Below, one piece after another: positions 42,385 through 50,509 of a DNA stretch of 64,000 bases (its first letter is position 1; each line of letters begins with the position of its first letter). Source of the DNA: 20CM-4-69-16 sp035637455 (GTDB lineage Bacteria > Gemmatimonadota > Gemmatimonadetes > Gemmatimonadales > GWC2-71-9); assembly GCA_035637455.1 (NCBI GenBank), contig DASPXE010000093.1, positions 4,489-68,488 of the forward strand, in the 5' to 3' direction. Below the pieces are notes generated by a model. It worked only from the letters and a program-made list of their open reading frames with translations. It did no database searches and was not told the DNA's origin. Position numbers and translations under genes: made by a program.

Positions 42385-43388
42385 AGCAACACGTCGCGCC
42401 CTTCGTCGGCCGAGCGGTAGACCGCGTCGAGCACCCGGTGGAGGGCCAACTGGTCGCGGGGCGGGGGCGCGTTGACGTCGCCCTTGATGACGGCGAGGAA
42501 GTATGTCCACTCGGCGCGGTAGGACTGGGCGAACGGCGTCTCGCGTCCGCTCGCGCCCGTGGGTGTGGCGTCGATGACGGTCCCGTGTGCGTCCTTGAAG
42601 ACCCGCAGCGGCTGGACGGTGGCTGAGCCCTTGGTCCCGACGAGATCGAACCAGAACCGTTCGGCGGCGCCCAGGTGACGCCAGCTCACGTCCATCGAGA
42701 TCGACACGCCGTTGTCGCACACCACGAGCGCGGTCGCCATGTCCTCCACGCTGTCCTTCGCCTGGCCCACCATGTGCGCGGCGACGCGCTTCGGGGCCGG
42801 CCAGCCCGCGAGCCAGAGGCCGAGGTCCAAGAGCTGCAGCCCGAGGTCGAGGAACGCGCCGCCGCCCGCCTCCGGGCGTCGCAGCCGCCAGCCGAGCAGC
42901 TGGCGGCTGGGCTGAAACGTGTACCACCCGCTCCGGATCGCCTGCAGCACGCCCAGGTCACCGCCCGCGAGGAATCCGCGCACCGCCTGGACGTCCGAGC
43001 GGAAGCGGTGGTTCATTCCCACCATCACGCGCTTGCCGTACTTCTCGCTTGCCTGGAGCACGCGCTCGACACCTGCCACGGTGAGCGCCAGCGGCCGCTC
43101 GCACAGCACGTGGCACCCCGCGGCCAGCGCGGCGACGACGTGGATCTCGTGCAGGTGATTAGGGGTGCAGATCGCGATCGCGTCCGCGTGGCCGTAACGG
43201 AGCACCTCCTCGATGTCATCGAAGGCGTCCCTGACCTCGAACCGCGCGGCGAGGGCCTGAGCCTTGCTGACATCGTTGTCGCAGATCGCCGCGACCTCGA
43301 CGCCCGGCAGCTTGCGCAGCACGGGGAGGTGCGCCACCTGCGCGATCGCCCCCGCCCCTACCACCGCCACCCGGACGGGCGTGCTCAC
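42381..43388 (-). CDS. Gfo/Idh/MocA-family oxidoreductase
   Basis: A 335-residue NAD(P)-dependent sugar-type dehydrogenase. The Rossmann loop is VAVVGAGAIAQVAHLPVL. CERPLALT takes the place of the family's EKP motif, with Arg for Lys. GGGAFLDLGLQLLDLGLWLAG corresponds to the conserved GGG...D..H region, but with Gln-Leu-Leu-Asp where the usual histidine would stand, so catalysis may be altered. GTG 43388 overlaps the upstream stop (GTGA). The substrate is unknown. Confidence 0.85.
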   Translation of the reverse strand: MSTPVRVAVVGAGAIAQVAHLPVLRKLPGVEVAAICDNDVSKAQALAARFEVRDAFDDIEEVLRYGHADAIAICTPNHLHEIHVVAALAAGCHVLCERPLALTVAGVERVLQASEKYGKRVMVGMNHRFRSDVQAVRGFLAGGDLGVLQAIRSGWYTFQPSRQLLGWRLRRPEAGGGAFLDLGLQLLDLGLWLAGWPAPKRVAAHMVGQAKDSVEDMATALVVCDNGVSISMDVSWRHLGAAERFWFDLVGTKGSATVQPLRVFKDAHGTVIDATPTGASGRETPFAQSYRAEWTYFLAVIKGDVNAPPPRDQLALHRVLDAVYRSADEGRDVLL

Positions 43389-44053
43389 CGGCTGGTCGCT
43401 CTCCGGCCGCCGACCCCCGCCCAGCGATACATCACCCCGGTGCGCAGACTCACCGTCGAGAGCCCGCTCGACAGCACGCCGCGCGCGTCCACGGTGACAC
43501 GCCAGTGCTTCGCGCCGATCTCCGCCCCGATCGTGCCGTTCCCGCCGGCAGTGATCTGGTCCAGCGCGTCCTCTACGAACGTGCCGTCGATCGCTTTGCC
43601 GCTGCCGTTGCGGAGGTGAATGCCGACCCCGAGCCCCAGATACAGCGTCACGGCACGGCCCTGCGGCATGACGTACTGGAGGTCAAGGTCGCCCGTCAGG
43701 TCGCTCCAGCTGATATCGCCCAGCTGGATGGTGTAGTTCGAGTCCGGATCGTTCACGACGCGACGCAGTCCGTCCGCGTAGCGCCGCAGGGCTTCCGAGC
43801 TCAGGTCGGCGTGGAAGTAGGAGAGACCGAGCAGCACGCGGACCTTGGGGGCGATGAAGCCGTAGTCGAGCCGCACGCCGCCGGTGAACGTGCCCCGGAT
43901 GTTGTTGCCGCCGAGCGGGCCGAGATCGAACTGCACGGCGCTGGGTCTCAAATTCTCGGAAGAGAACTGGTTGAACACGCCCTGGGCAGACAGACGGTCG
44001 GACGGATGGATGGATACCAGCCCGACGAGCACCAGCATTCGCCCGATGGCCAT
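43385..44053 (-). CDS. Outer-membrane beta-barrel-like protein
   Basis: An exported protein of about 222 residues with a signal peptide (MAIGRMLVLVGLVSI, cleavage after LSAQ). It has alternating amphipathic strands such as VRLDYGFIAPKVRVLLGLSY and VTLYLGLGVGIHL, ending SLRTGVMYRWAG. This pattern fits a small eight-strand barrel. ATG 44053 was preferred because it gives a basic signal-peptide start. Longer in-frame starts overlap spoIID. The function is unknown. Confidence 0.55.
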   Translation of the reverse strand: MAIGRMLVLVGLVSIHPSDRLSAQGVFNQFSSENLRPSAVQFDLGPLGGNNIRGTFTGGVRLDYGFIAPKVRVLLGLSYFHADLSSEALRRYADGLRRVVNDPDSNYTIQLGDISWSDLTGDLDLQYVMPQGRAVTLYLGLGVGIHLRNGSGKAIDGTFVEDALDQITAGGNGTIGAEIGAKHWRVTVDARGVLSSGLSTVSLRTGVMYRWAGVGGRRATSR

Positions 44054-44069
44054 CCTCCGGGCCACCGCC

Positions 44070-45353
44070 CTAGTAGAGCCGCTCAATGGTCGTCCCTGGA
44101 AAATAGGTCGTCAGGATCTTCCGGTACTCCTGGCCCGCGCGCGCTCGGCCTACCGCGCCCCATTGGCACAGGCCGAGGCCGTGTCCCGACCCCGCGCCTG
44201 CCGCGACGAGCCGAGTGACCGCTCCGTCCTGGCGCGTCACCGACAGCTGGAACGCCGTGCTCTGCAGCAGCCGACCCGACTCCGGCCGCAGCACGGCGCG
44301 CACCTCCGGGCCAGGCACGCGGATGTCGCCGTGCTCGAACACGATGCGGAGCTCGCCGACGCGCCCCGAAGGACCGGTGCGGCTCACCGCAACGTCGGTG
44401 ATGCGCTGCAGGCCATCGCCGCCGACATGCATCACGGTCGGGAGCGTCCGCGACAATATAGCGCGCAGCTTCGCGCTGTCCCATTCCTCGCGCCAACGAA
44501 ACCGCGGCGAGAGGTCGCAGTAGGAGTGCCCGCGACCGCTCGCGTCGGAGACCGGACGCAGGTAGGGGCGGCTCTGCGCCGTGTTGAACGCCTCCTCGAC
44601 CGCCGCCGTGCTGCCGCCACAGGTGGAATGAAAGTAGGCCTCGATGATCTCCCCATCGTACTCGAGCACCTCGCCCGCGGTGCGGCGTACGGCGCTCCAC
44701 ACCTCTGGCGTCTCGCCCGCGACGCCGTTGTAGACCTGGTCGCGGACGTCCGCCCACGCGTCGAACCCGAGCGCCTCCCAGCGGTGGCGGTTCTTGAGGG
44801 CAAAGCTGCGCGAAACGACCGCCTGGGCGAGCAGCGCCTGCTCCTCGTCGTTGCGCCGGATGCCGATCTCACCTGCCAGCACGCCCGCGAGGTAGCTCTC
44901 CACCGGCACCCGGTTCAGCAGGGTCAGCCCGGAGGCGTCCCGCACCACGTTGACGCGGCCACGGTAGCGGCGGCCGCCCGCCATTGCGAAGCGGTTCTCG
45001 GTGACGTTCACGGCGGAGACACCGCCGTGACGCTCGCTCCGGGAGCCGTCGGGCTGGACGACGCGCAGGCCGCCCGTATCCGGGACAACGGTCCAGGACA
45101 CGCCGGCCGGGATGGAGCCGATCGGCGCCCCGTTCCCGTCGTCCGTGACGAACAGCTCTCCGTCGCCTCCTAGTGAGACGCTCGACGCGCCGACCGCGAG
45201 TCCGACCCGGAGCTCCGGCTCGGCGCCGGGAGTGACCGTGGTGGGTTGCGGCGGCCCCGGGCAGGCCGCGGCGGCGCAGGCGAGGAGGCTAGCGAGCCCG
45301 TGCCTCGCCCAGCGCTGCGTCGAGTTGTGCGATGGTGAAGTCGATGTCCGCAT
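44070..45353 (-). CDS. SpoIID/LytB-domain lipoprotein
   Basis: A 427-residue exported protein with a lipoprotein-like signal (GLASLLACAAAAC). The SpoIID domain has VPVESYLAGVLAGEI, LLAQAVVSRSFAL, YFHSTCGGSTAAVEEAF and SGHGLGLCQWGA. SpoIID is a peptidoglycan lytic transglycosylase acting on denuded strands, and LytB homologues enhance amidases, so wall remodelling at division is likely. This links functionally to the SPOR proteins in the window. ATG 45353 lies 65 bases inside the hemL 3' end. No later start would retain the signal. Confidence 0.85.
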   Translation of the reverse strand: MRTSTSPSHNSTQRWARHGLASLLACAAAACPGPPQPTTVTPGAEPELRVGLAVGASSVSLGGDGELFVTDDGNGAPIGSIPAGVSWTVVPDTGGLRVVQPDGSRSERHGGVSAVNVTENRFAMAGGRRYRGRVNVVRDASGLTLLNRVPVESYLAGVLAGEIGIRRNDEEQALLAQAVVSRSFALKNRHRWEALGFDAWADVRDQVYNGVAGETPEVWSAVRRTAGEVLEYDGEIIEAYFHSTCGGSTAAVEEAFNTAQSRPYLRPVSDASGRGHSYCDLSPRFRWREEWDSAKLRAILSRTLPTVMHVGGDGLQRITDVAVSRTGPSGRVGELRIVFEHGDIRVPGPEVRAVLRPESGRLLQSTAFQLSVTRQDGAVTRLVAAGAGSGHGLGLCQWGAVGRARAGQEYRKILTTYFPGTTIERLY

Positions 45354-46575
45354 CCGTGTGTGCGCTGGAGACGAAGCCCGCCTCGAAGGCCGACGGCGCG
45401 AGGAACACACCGCGCGCCAGGGCGGCGCGGTGCCACCGGGCGAACAGGTCGGTGTCCGAGGCCTTTGCCTGCGCGAAGTTCCGCACGGGCCCGGCGGTCA
45501 AATAGACGCCCCACAGCGAGCCGGCGTGGCCCCCGCTCGCCGGCACGCCGTGCCGCCGCGCGGCGTCCCCTATACCCGCCACCAGCCGCGCGGTTCGCTG
45601 CTCCAGCGCGTCGTAGAAACCCGGGCGCTCGGTCTCACGCAGCGTCGCGAGCCCGGCCGCCATCGCCACGGGGTTCCCCGAGAGCGTCCCTGCCTGGTAC
45701 ACGGGCCCCTCGGGCGCGACCATCCCCATCAAGTCGGCGCGTCCGCCGTACGCGCCGACCGGCATGCCGCCGCCGATGATCTTCCCGAGTGTGGTGAGGT
45801 CGGGACGCACGCCGAGCCGCTCCTGCGCGCCGCCCGGCGCCACCCGGAAGCCCGTCATCACCTCGTCGAAGATCAGCAGCGACCCGTGGCGGTCGCACAG
45901 CGCGCGCAACGCCGGGTGGAATCCGGGCTCGGGAGGGATGAAGCCCGCGTTGCCGACGTACGGCTCCACGATGACGGCGGCGATCTGCTTCCCGCGGCGC
46001 GCGAACAGGGCCTCGACGGCCGATAGGTCGTTGAACGGCACGGTGACCGTGAGCTGCGCGAGCGAGCCGGGAACGCCGGGACTGTCGGGGAGCCCGAGCG
46101 TCGCGACGCCGCTCCCCGCCTTCACCAGAAAGCTGTCGGCGTGGCCGTGGTAGCAGCCCTCGAACTTGAGGATGACGTCGCGCTGGGTCGCGGCGCGCGC
46201 GAGCCGCACCGCCGCCATCGTCGCCTCGGTGCCCGAGTTCACGAATCGCACCATCTCGACCGCCGGCATCCGCTGCCGCACCAGCTCGGCGAGCTCGACC
46301 TCGGCCGGGCAGGGTGCGCCGTAGCTCCAGCCGCGTTCCGCCGCGTGCCGAATCGCGTCGAGCACCGCGGGGTGGGCGTGCCCCAGAATCAACGGGCCCC
46401 ACGAGCACACGTAGTCGAGGTAGGTCGCGCCGTCCACGTCTGTGAGGCACGCGCCGTGGGCCTGCGCGACGAAAAAGGGCGTCCCGCCCACCGCACGGAA
46501 CGCCCGGACCGGCGAGTTGACCCCGCCGGGCAGCACCGCCTTCGCCCGGTCGAACAGCTCCGCCGACCGGGTCAC
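45289..46575 (-). CDS. hemL: Glutamate-1-semialdehyde 2,1-aminomutase
   Basis: PLP enzyme that makes 5-aminolevulinate in the C5 haem pathway. The protein has 428 residues with the start AELFDRAKAVLPGGVNSPVR, NSGTEATMAAVRLAR, the PLP-binding FDEVMTGFR and the Schiff-base lysine in TTLGKIIGGG. GTG 46575 overlaps the rimO stop (GTGA). Confidence 0.96.
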   Translation of the reverse strand: MTRSAELFDRAKAVLPGGVNSPVRAFRAVGGTPFFVAQAHGACLTDVDGATYLDYVCSWGPLILGHAHPAVLDAIRHAAERGWSYGAPCPAEVELAELVRQRMPAVEMVRFVNSGTEATMAAVRLARAATQRDVILKFEGCYHGHADSFLVKAGSGVATLGLPDSPGVPGSLAQLTVTVPFNDLSAVEALFARRGKQIAAVIVEPYVGNAGFIPPEPGFHPALRALCDRHGSLLIFDEVMTGFRVAPGGAQERLGVRPDLTTLGKIIGGGMPVGAYGGRADLMGMVAPEGPVYQAGTLSGNPVAMAAGLATLRETERPGFYDALEQRTARLVAGIGDAARRHGVPASGGHAGSLWGVYLTAGPVRNFAQAKASDTDLFARWHRAALARGVFLAPSAFEAGFVSSAHTDADIDFTIAQLDAALGEARAR

Positions 46576-47888
46576 GTCAGCGCGACCGCCCGAAAGTCGT
46601 AGTCCTCGCTCGCACTGAGGCACACCCGCACGAAGCTCCCCGCGTCGGCCCAGCCGCCCCGCTCCACGTAGGTGACCCCGTCCACGTCGTCGGCTTGCCA
46701 CGCCACGCGCCCGACATGAGTGGCGCCGGCCTCGTCGGGATCGGCGACCCGGTCCACCAGCACGTCCGCCTCCCGTCCCACGAACCGCGCGAGCCGCTCC
46801 GCCGAAATGGCTCGCTGGACCTCGAGCAGCTCTTCGAGACGGTCGCGCTTGACCTCGTCGGGCACGTCGTCCTCGTACTGCATGGCACGCGTGCCGTCCT
46901 GTGGCGAGTATGCAAACGCGCCGAGCCGATCGAACTGCGCCTCCTCGAGGAAGGCGAGCAGCTCGCGAAAGTCGCCGTCGGTCTCGCCCGGAAAGCCCAC
47001 CAGGCAGGTGGTGCGGACCGCGAGATCCGGGATCGCTCCTCGCAGCCAGCCGAGCTTGGCGCGCAACGACTGCTGCCGCTCGGGGCGTCGCATGCGCTCG
47101 AGCATGCGATCGCTCGCGTGTTGGATCGGCATGTCGAGGTACGGCACGATGCGCTGCTCGCGCGCGATCAGCTCCACCAGGCGGTCGCTCAGGCCGGCCG
47201 AGTACACGTAGAGGAGCCGGTACCACGGCACCGCGGTCTCGCGCAGCAACGCTTCCAGCAGATCGGGAAGCTTGGCGCCGTCGCGCCCGAGATCACGCCC
47301 GTAATGTCCCAGGTCCTGGGCCACCAGGTTGATCTCCTGGGCCCCCTGTGCTTCGAGTGCTTGGGCCTCGCGCACCAGACGCTCGAGCGGCTCCGAGCGA
47401 TGCTTCCCCCGCATCAACGGGATCGCGCAGAAGGCGCAAGTGTGATCGCAGCCTTCGGAGATCTTGAGATAGCGGACGTGGGGTGCGTCGCCGAGGAACT
47501 GCCGGACGCCGGGGTGGCTCGCGACCGGGTCGGCGATCAACCCCCGCTCCGCGAGCGCCGGCACCAGGTGGTGGAGGTCGGAGAACCCGAGGAACAGATC
47601 GACCTCGGGGATCTCGCGCTCGAGCTCCGGCTTGTAGCGCTGCACCAGGCAACCGACCGCCACGACCGCCTTGACCGCCGCCGTGTGCTTTAGTTTCGCG
47701 GCTGACAAGATCGCGTCGATCGATTCCTGCTTCGCGGCGTCGATGAACCCGCAGGTGTTGACGAGGATGACGTCGGCGCGGGGGAGATCGGGCGTGACGA
47801 CGGCGCCGTGTCCCACGAGCTCGCCCACGAGCCGCTCGGAATCGACGGTCGCCTTGTCGCAGCCGAGGGAGATGACGCCGAGCTTCAT
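46572..47888 (-). CDS. rimO: Ribosomal protein uS12 methylthiotransferase RimO
   Basis: Radical-SAM enzyme that methylthiolates an aspartate of S12. The protein has 438 residues. The N-terminal domain has the three cluster cysteines (SLGCDKATVDSE, NTCGFID, VGCLVQRY), the core has the CxxxCxxC in EGCDHTCAFCAIP, and the end is a TRAM domain. ATG 47888 forms an ATGA overlap with the yajQ stop. Confidence 0.96.
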   Translation of the reverse strand: MKLGVISLGCDKATVDSERLVGELVGHGAVVTPDLPRADVILVNTCGFIDAAKQESIDAILSAAKLKHTAAVKAVVAVGCLVQRYKPELEREIPEVDLFLGFSDLHHLVPALAERGLIADPVASHPGVRQFLGDAPHVRYLKISEGCDHTCAFCAIPLMRGKHRSEPLERLVREAQALEAQGAQEINLVAQDLGHYGRDLGRDGAKLPDLLEALLRETAVPWYRLLYVYSAGLSDRLVELIAREQRIVPYLDMPIQHASDRMLERMRRPERQQSLRAKLGWLRGAIPDLAVRTTCLVGFPGETDGDFRELLAFLEEAQFDRLGAFAYSPQDGTRAMQYEDDVPDEVKRDRLEELLEVQRAISAERLARFVGREADVLVDRVADPDEAGATHVGRVAWQADDVDGVTYVERGGWADAGSFVRVCLSASEDYDFRAVALT

Positions 47889-48388
47889 CCGCGGTAGTTC
47901 CCAAACCTGAGCTCGATGCCCCAATCCTGACCGCGGAGGAACGCGATCACCTCCTGCAGCTCGTCTTTGGAGGGTGCCTGCACGCGGATCTCTGCGCCCT
48001 GGATGGACGCCTGTGCCTTCTTGAACTTCCTGTCCTTGATGGCTTTGACGATGGCTTTAGCCTTTTCCTGCGGGATTCCTTGGGTGAGCGTGATCTCGCG
48101 GCGCACGGTGTCGTTCGCCGCCGGGGTGACCGCGCCGAGCTCCAGGTTCTTCACGGGCACGCCGCGCTTGACGAGCTTCGACTGCAGCACGTCCAGCAGC
48201 GCTTTCATTTTGAAGTCGTTGTCGGCAACGAGAGTGAGCGTCGCCTTGGCGCGGTCGAAGGCGATGGAGGCTTTCGACCCCTTGAAGTCGTAGCGCTGCG
48301 CGACCTCTTTGGCCGTCTGGTTGACGGCGTTATCGACTTCCTGGAGGTCGGCGCCGGTGGAGATGTCGAACGAAGCCAAGCCGGCCAT
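47885..48388 (-). CDS. yajQ: YajQ-family nucleotide-binding protein
   Basis: A 167-residue protein with two ferredoxin-like halves. It starts ASFDISTGADLQEVDNAVNQ and contains RYDFKGSKASI and GIPQEKAKAIVKAIKD. Homologues bind cyclic di-GMP or RNA. The HD-GYP protein in this window makes a cyclic-di-GMP link possible. It is the first gene of the coupled yajQ-rimO-hemL-spoIID set. Confidence 0.92.
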   Translation of the reverse strand: MAGLASFDISTGADLQEVDNAVNQTAKEVAQRYDFKGSKASIAFDRAKATLTLVADNDFKMKALLDVLQSKLVKRGVPVKNLELGAVTPAANDTVRREITLTQGIPQEKAKAIVKAIKDRKFKKAQASIQGAEIRVQAPSKDELQEVIAFLRGQDWGIELRFGNYRG

Positions 48389-48415
48389 AGGGCGGTAAAT
48401 CTACCCGCCCCGGGC

Positions 48416-49273
48416 CTAGAACAGGAAGCTTTCCAGCGCGCGGGCGCGCGACACGTGCCGCAGCCGCGCCAGCGCCTTCTCCTTGATCTGTCGGACGCGC
48501 TCCCGCGTAATGCCGAGCAGCGAGCCGATTTCCTCGAGGGTCATCGGCTCCTGACCCTCGAGGCCGAAATAGAGACGCAGGATCTTCGCCTCGCGGTCTT
48601 TGAGGGTCGCGAGCACTTCCTCGATCGACTCGGTGAGGGCGTGCTCGAAGATCTCGTCGTCGGGACCGGGGTTCTGGGTGTCGGGGAGATAGTCGAGCAG
48701 CTTGTTGTCCTCGCCCGGCGTGAGCGGCGCATCGAGCGAGAGGTGCGCTTGGGAGATCGAGAGGGTCTTCGCGACCTCTTCCTCGGAGATGTCCATCCCT
48801 TCGGCGATCTCCTCCACGGTCGGCTCGCGGCCCAGCTCCTGGAGCAACGCCGAGGAGCGCTTCCCGATGCGGTGCAGCGTCCCGGCGCGGTTGAGCGGGA
48901 CACGCACGATGCGTGACTGCTCGGCGAGTGCCTGGAGAATCGCCTGGCGGATCCACCACACCGCGTACGAGATGAACTTGATGCCTTTCGTCTCGTCGAA
49001 CTTGTGAGCGGCGCGGATCAAGCCGAGGTTGCCTTCGTTGATCAAATCGGAGAGCGAGACGCCCTGATTCTGGTACTTCTTCGCGACCGACACCACGAAC
49101 CGCAGGTTGGAGCGCACCAGCTTGTCCAGCGCCTCGGGATCGCTCTGCTTGATCCGCTGGGCGAGCGCCACTTCCTCCTCCCGGGTGATCAACGGGTACT
49201 GGCTGATCTCGCGGAGGTACTGGTCGAGCGATCCCTCGTCGAACGAGGCACGTTTCGCCGTGTTCAGTTGCAT
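48416..49273 (-). CDS. RNA polymerase sigma-70 factor, RpoD/SigA type
   Basis: A 285-residue sigma factor without region 1.1. Regions 1.2-2 are LDQYLREISQYPLITREEEVALA, LRFVVSVAKKY, GLIRAAHKFD and KFISYAVWWIRQAI. Region 3 and region 4.2 (ITRERVRQIKEKALARLRH) follow. Its size resembles the RpoS/SigA-like factors that act as the principal or general stress sigma in several phyla, and I cannot tell which from one locus. ATG 49273 was preferred over the upstream GTG. It lies 101 bp downstream of lepB. Confidence 0.93.
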   Translation of the reverse strand: MQLNTAKRASFDEGSLDQYLREISQYPLITREEEVALAQRIKQSDPEALDKLVRSNLRFVVSVAKKYQNQGVSLSDLINEGNLGLIRAAHKFDETKGIKFISYAVWWIRQAILQALAEQSRIVRVPLNRAGTLHRIGKRSSALLQELGREPTVEEIAEGMDISEEEVAKTLSISQAHLSLDAPLTPGEDNKLLDYLPDTQNPGPDDEIFEHALTESIEEVLATLKDREAKILRLYFGLEGQEPMTLEEIGSLLGITRERVRQIKEKALARLRHVSRARALESFLF

Positions 49274-49374
49274 GGCCGCATCACCCTCCCGGGCCTGCAC
49301 GACGCCGCACCGTATCGGACGGCCCGCCGCACCGACGGCGCGGAGCGTGGCGGGGTTCCCACTTCACCGGCCGC

Positions 49375-50145
49375 TCAGTGGATGACCGAGCCGAGCCGGC
49401 GCCAGCGAATATCGGTCAGCCAGGGAAGCGCGTCGTGCGCTTCCCGATCGTAGCTGAAGTAAACCACGAGCGGCCGGCCTTTCACCGCGTGCGCGTCCAC
49501 GAAGCCCCAGTAGCGCGAGTCGGCGGAGTTGTCGCGGTTGTCGCCCAGCACGAAGAACTTGCCCGGCGGCACCAGCAGCGGTCCCCAGGTGTCGCGCGTC
49601 GGGCGGTAGGCCCGCAGCGCGGCCGCGCCGCCGATGAGGTAGTCCTTCTGCCAGTTGAATTCCGGGTCGTACACGTCGTGCCCGGGATCGACCCGCTGGA
49701 CGTAGGGCTCCGCCAGCGGCGTGCCGTTCACGCGCACCTCGCCCGCGCGCATCTCGACCCGGTCGCCGGGGACGCCGATGACGCGCTTCACGTAGTTCAG
49801 CTCCGGGTTTTTCGGATAGGCGAAGACGATGATGTCGCCGCGGCGCGGCGACTCGAACCCAGGGAGCCGGGCGTTCGTGCCGGGGATCTGCGCCCCGTAG
49901 ACCGCCTTGTTCACGAAGAGGAAGTCGCCCGCGAGCAGCGTACGCTCCATACTGCCCGACGGAATCTGAAACGCTTCGATGAGAAAGGTGCGGATGATCA
50001 GGAAAAGCACCAGCGCCATGCCCAGCGACCGCATCCAGTTGTCGAACCACCGCGCCAACGTGGACCGGCGCTTCTCGGGGGGGGCGAAGGGCACCGGCGC
50101 GGGTTGCGCGCTTGAACCTGCCCTGAGGGCCCCCAACTCATGCAT
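49375..50145 (-). CDS. lepB: Signal peptidase I
   Basis: Cleaves signal peptides at the periplasmic face of the inner membrane. The protein has 256 residues with one membrane helix (about 41-57). The catalytic Ser65 is in IPSGSMERTL and Lys120 in YVKRVIGVPGD. Boxes D and E are RGDIIVFAY and LGDNRDNSADSRYWGFV. ATG 50145 gives a 40-residue cytoplasmic leader. Confidence 0.95.
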   Translation of the reverse strand: MHELGALRAGSSAQPAPVPFAPPEKRRSTLARWFDNWMRSLGMALVLFLIIRTFLIEAFQIPSGSMERTLLAGDFLFVNKAVYGAQIPGTNARLPGFESPRRGDIIVFAYPKNPELNYVKRVIGVPGDRVEMRAGEVRVNGTPLAEPYVQRVDPGHDVYDPEFNWQKDYLIGGAAALRAYRPTRDTWGPLLVPPGKFFVLGDNRDNSADSRYWGFVDAHAVKGRPLVVYFSYDREAHDALPWLTDIRWRRLGSVIH

Positions 50146-50155
50146 GGCTTTTACT

Positions 50156-50401
50156 TTAGCCAAGGCGGCAGCGAGAAGCAACAGTCACCGCCCACCCCCG
50201 GGCTGCCCCCCAGCGCCGGACGCGGTCCCGGAACGCGTCCGGCGGGTCGCCGTGCCGCACGCGGGCGGCGAGACACGCGGCGTTCCCCTCGCGCTCCACC
50301 CGCACCCACACCACGGACGCGTCCGCGAGCGCGCCGAGCGACTCGCCGTCGAGCGGCGAGCCCCCGGCTGAGAGGACGATCACCAAAGATTCGTGACCCA
50401 C
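50156..50401 (-). CDS. Small hypothetical protein
   Basis: An 81-residue frame starting at GTG 50401 (MGHESLVIVLSAGGSPLDGE). It encodes a hydrophobic first strand, a charged middle and no signal peptide. I do not recognise the family. In its favour are protein-like composition, its position ten bases before lepB on the same strand, and a CRP-like palindrome just upstream. Against it are its short length and the lack of a clear ribosome-binding site. Confidence 0.4.
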   Translation of the reverse strand: MGHESLVIVLSAGGSPLDGESLGALADASVVWVRVEREGNAACLAARVRHGDPPDAFRDRVRRWGAARGWAVTVASRCRLG

Positions 50402-50427
50402 CGGGTGCGGAGCCTAACACTGCCCCG

Positions 50428-50443
50428 CGTGATGAGCGTCACC
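50428..50443. promoter_or_regulatory. CRP-like palindrome 4 (CGTGA-N6-TCACC)
   Basis: GTGATGAGCGTCAC in the 108-bp gap between the ALDH gene and the small frame at 50401. It is followed on the + strand by TTTATT (AATAAA when read leftwards), so it may overlap a leftward promoter. Confidence 0.4.
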
Positions 50444-50509
50444 AGTTTATTGCCGGCAGGTGCGATTGGATGCGGAGCAGCCCCGCTGGGGGCGTCGCTG
50501 GAGCGACCC

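Noticed and set aside
45354..47226. Extensions of SpoIID and HemL through upstream genes
   Set aside because: The upstream parts are shadows of rimO or hemL; overlapping GTGA and a proper lipoprotein signal identify the real starts.
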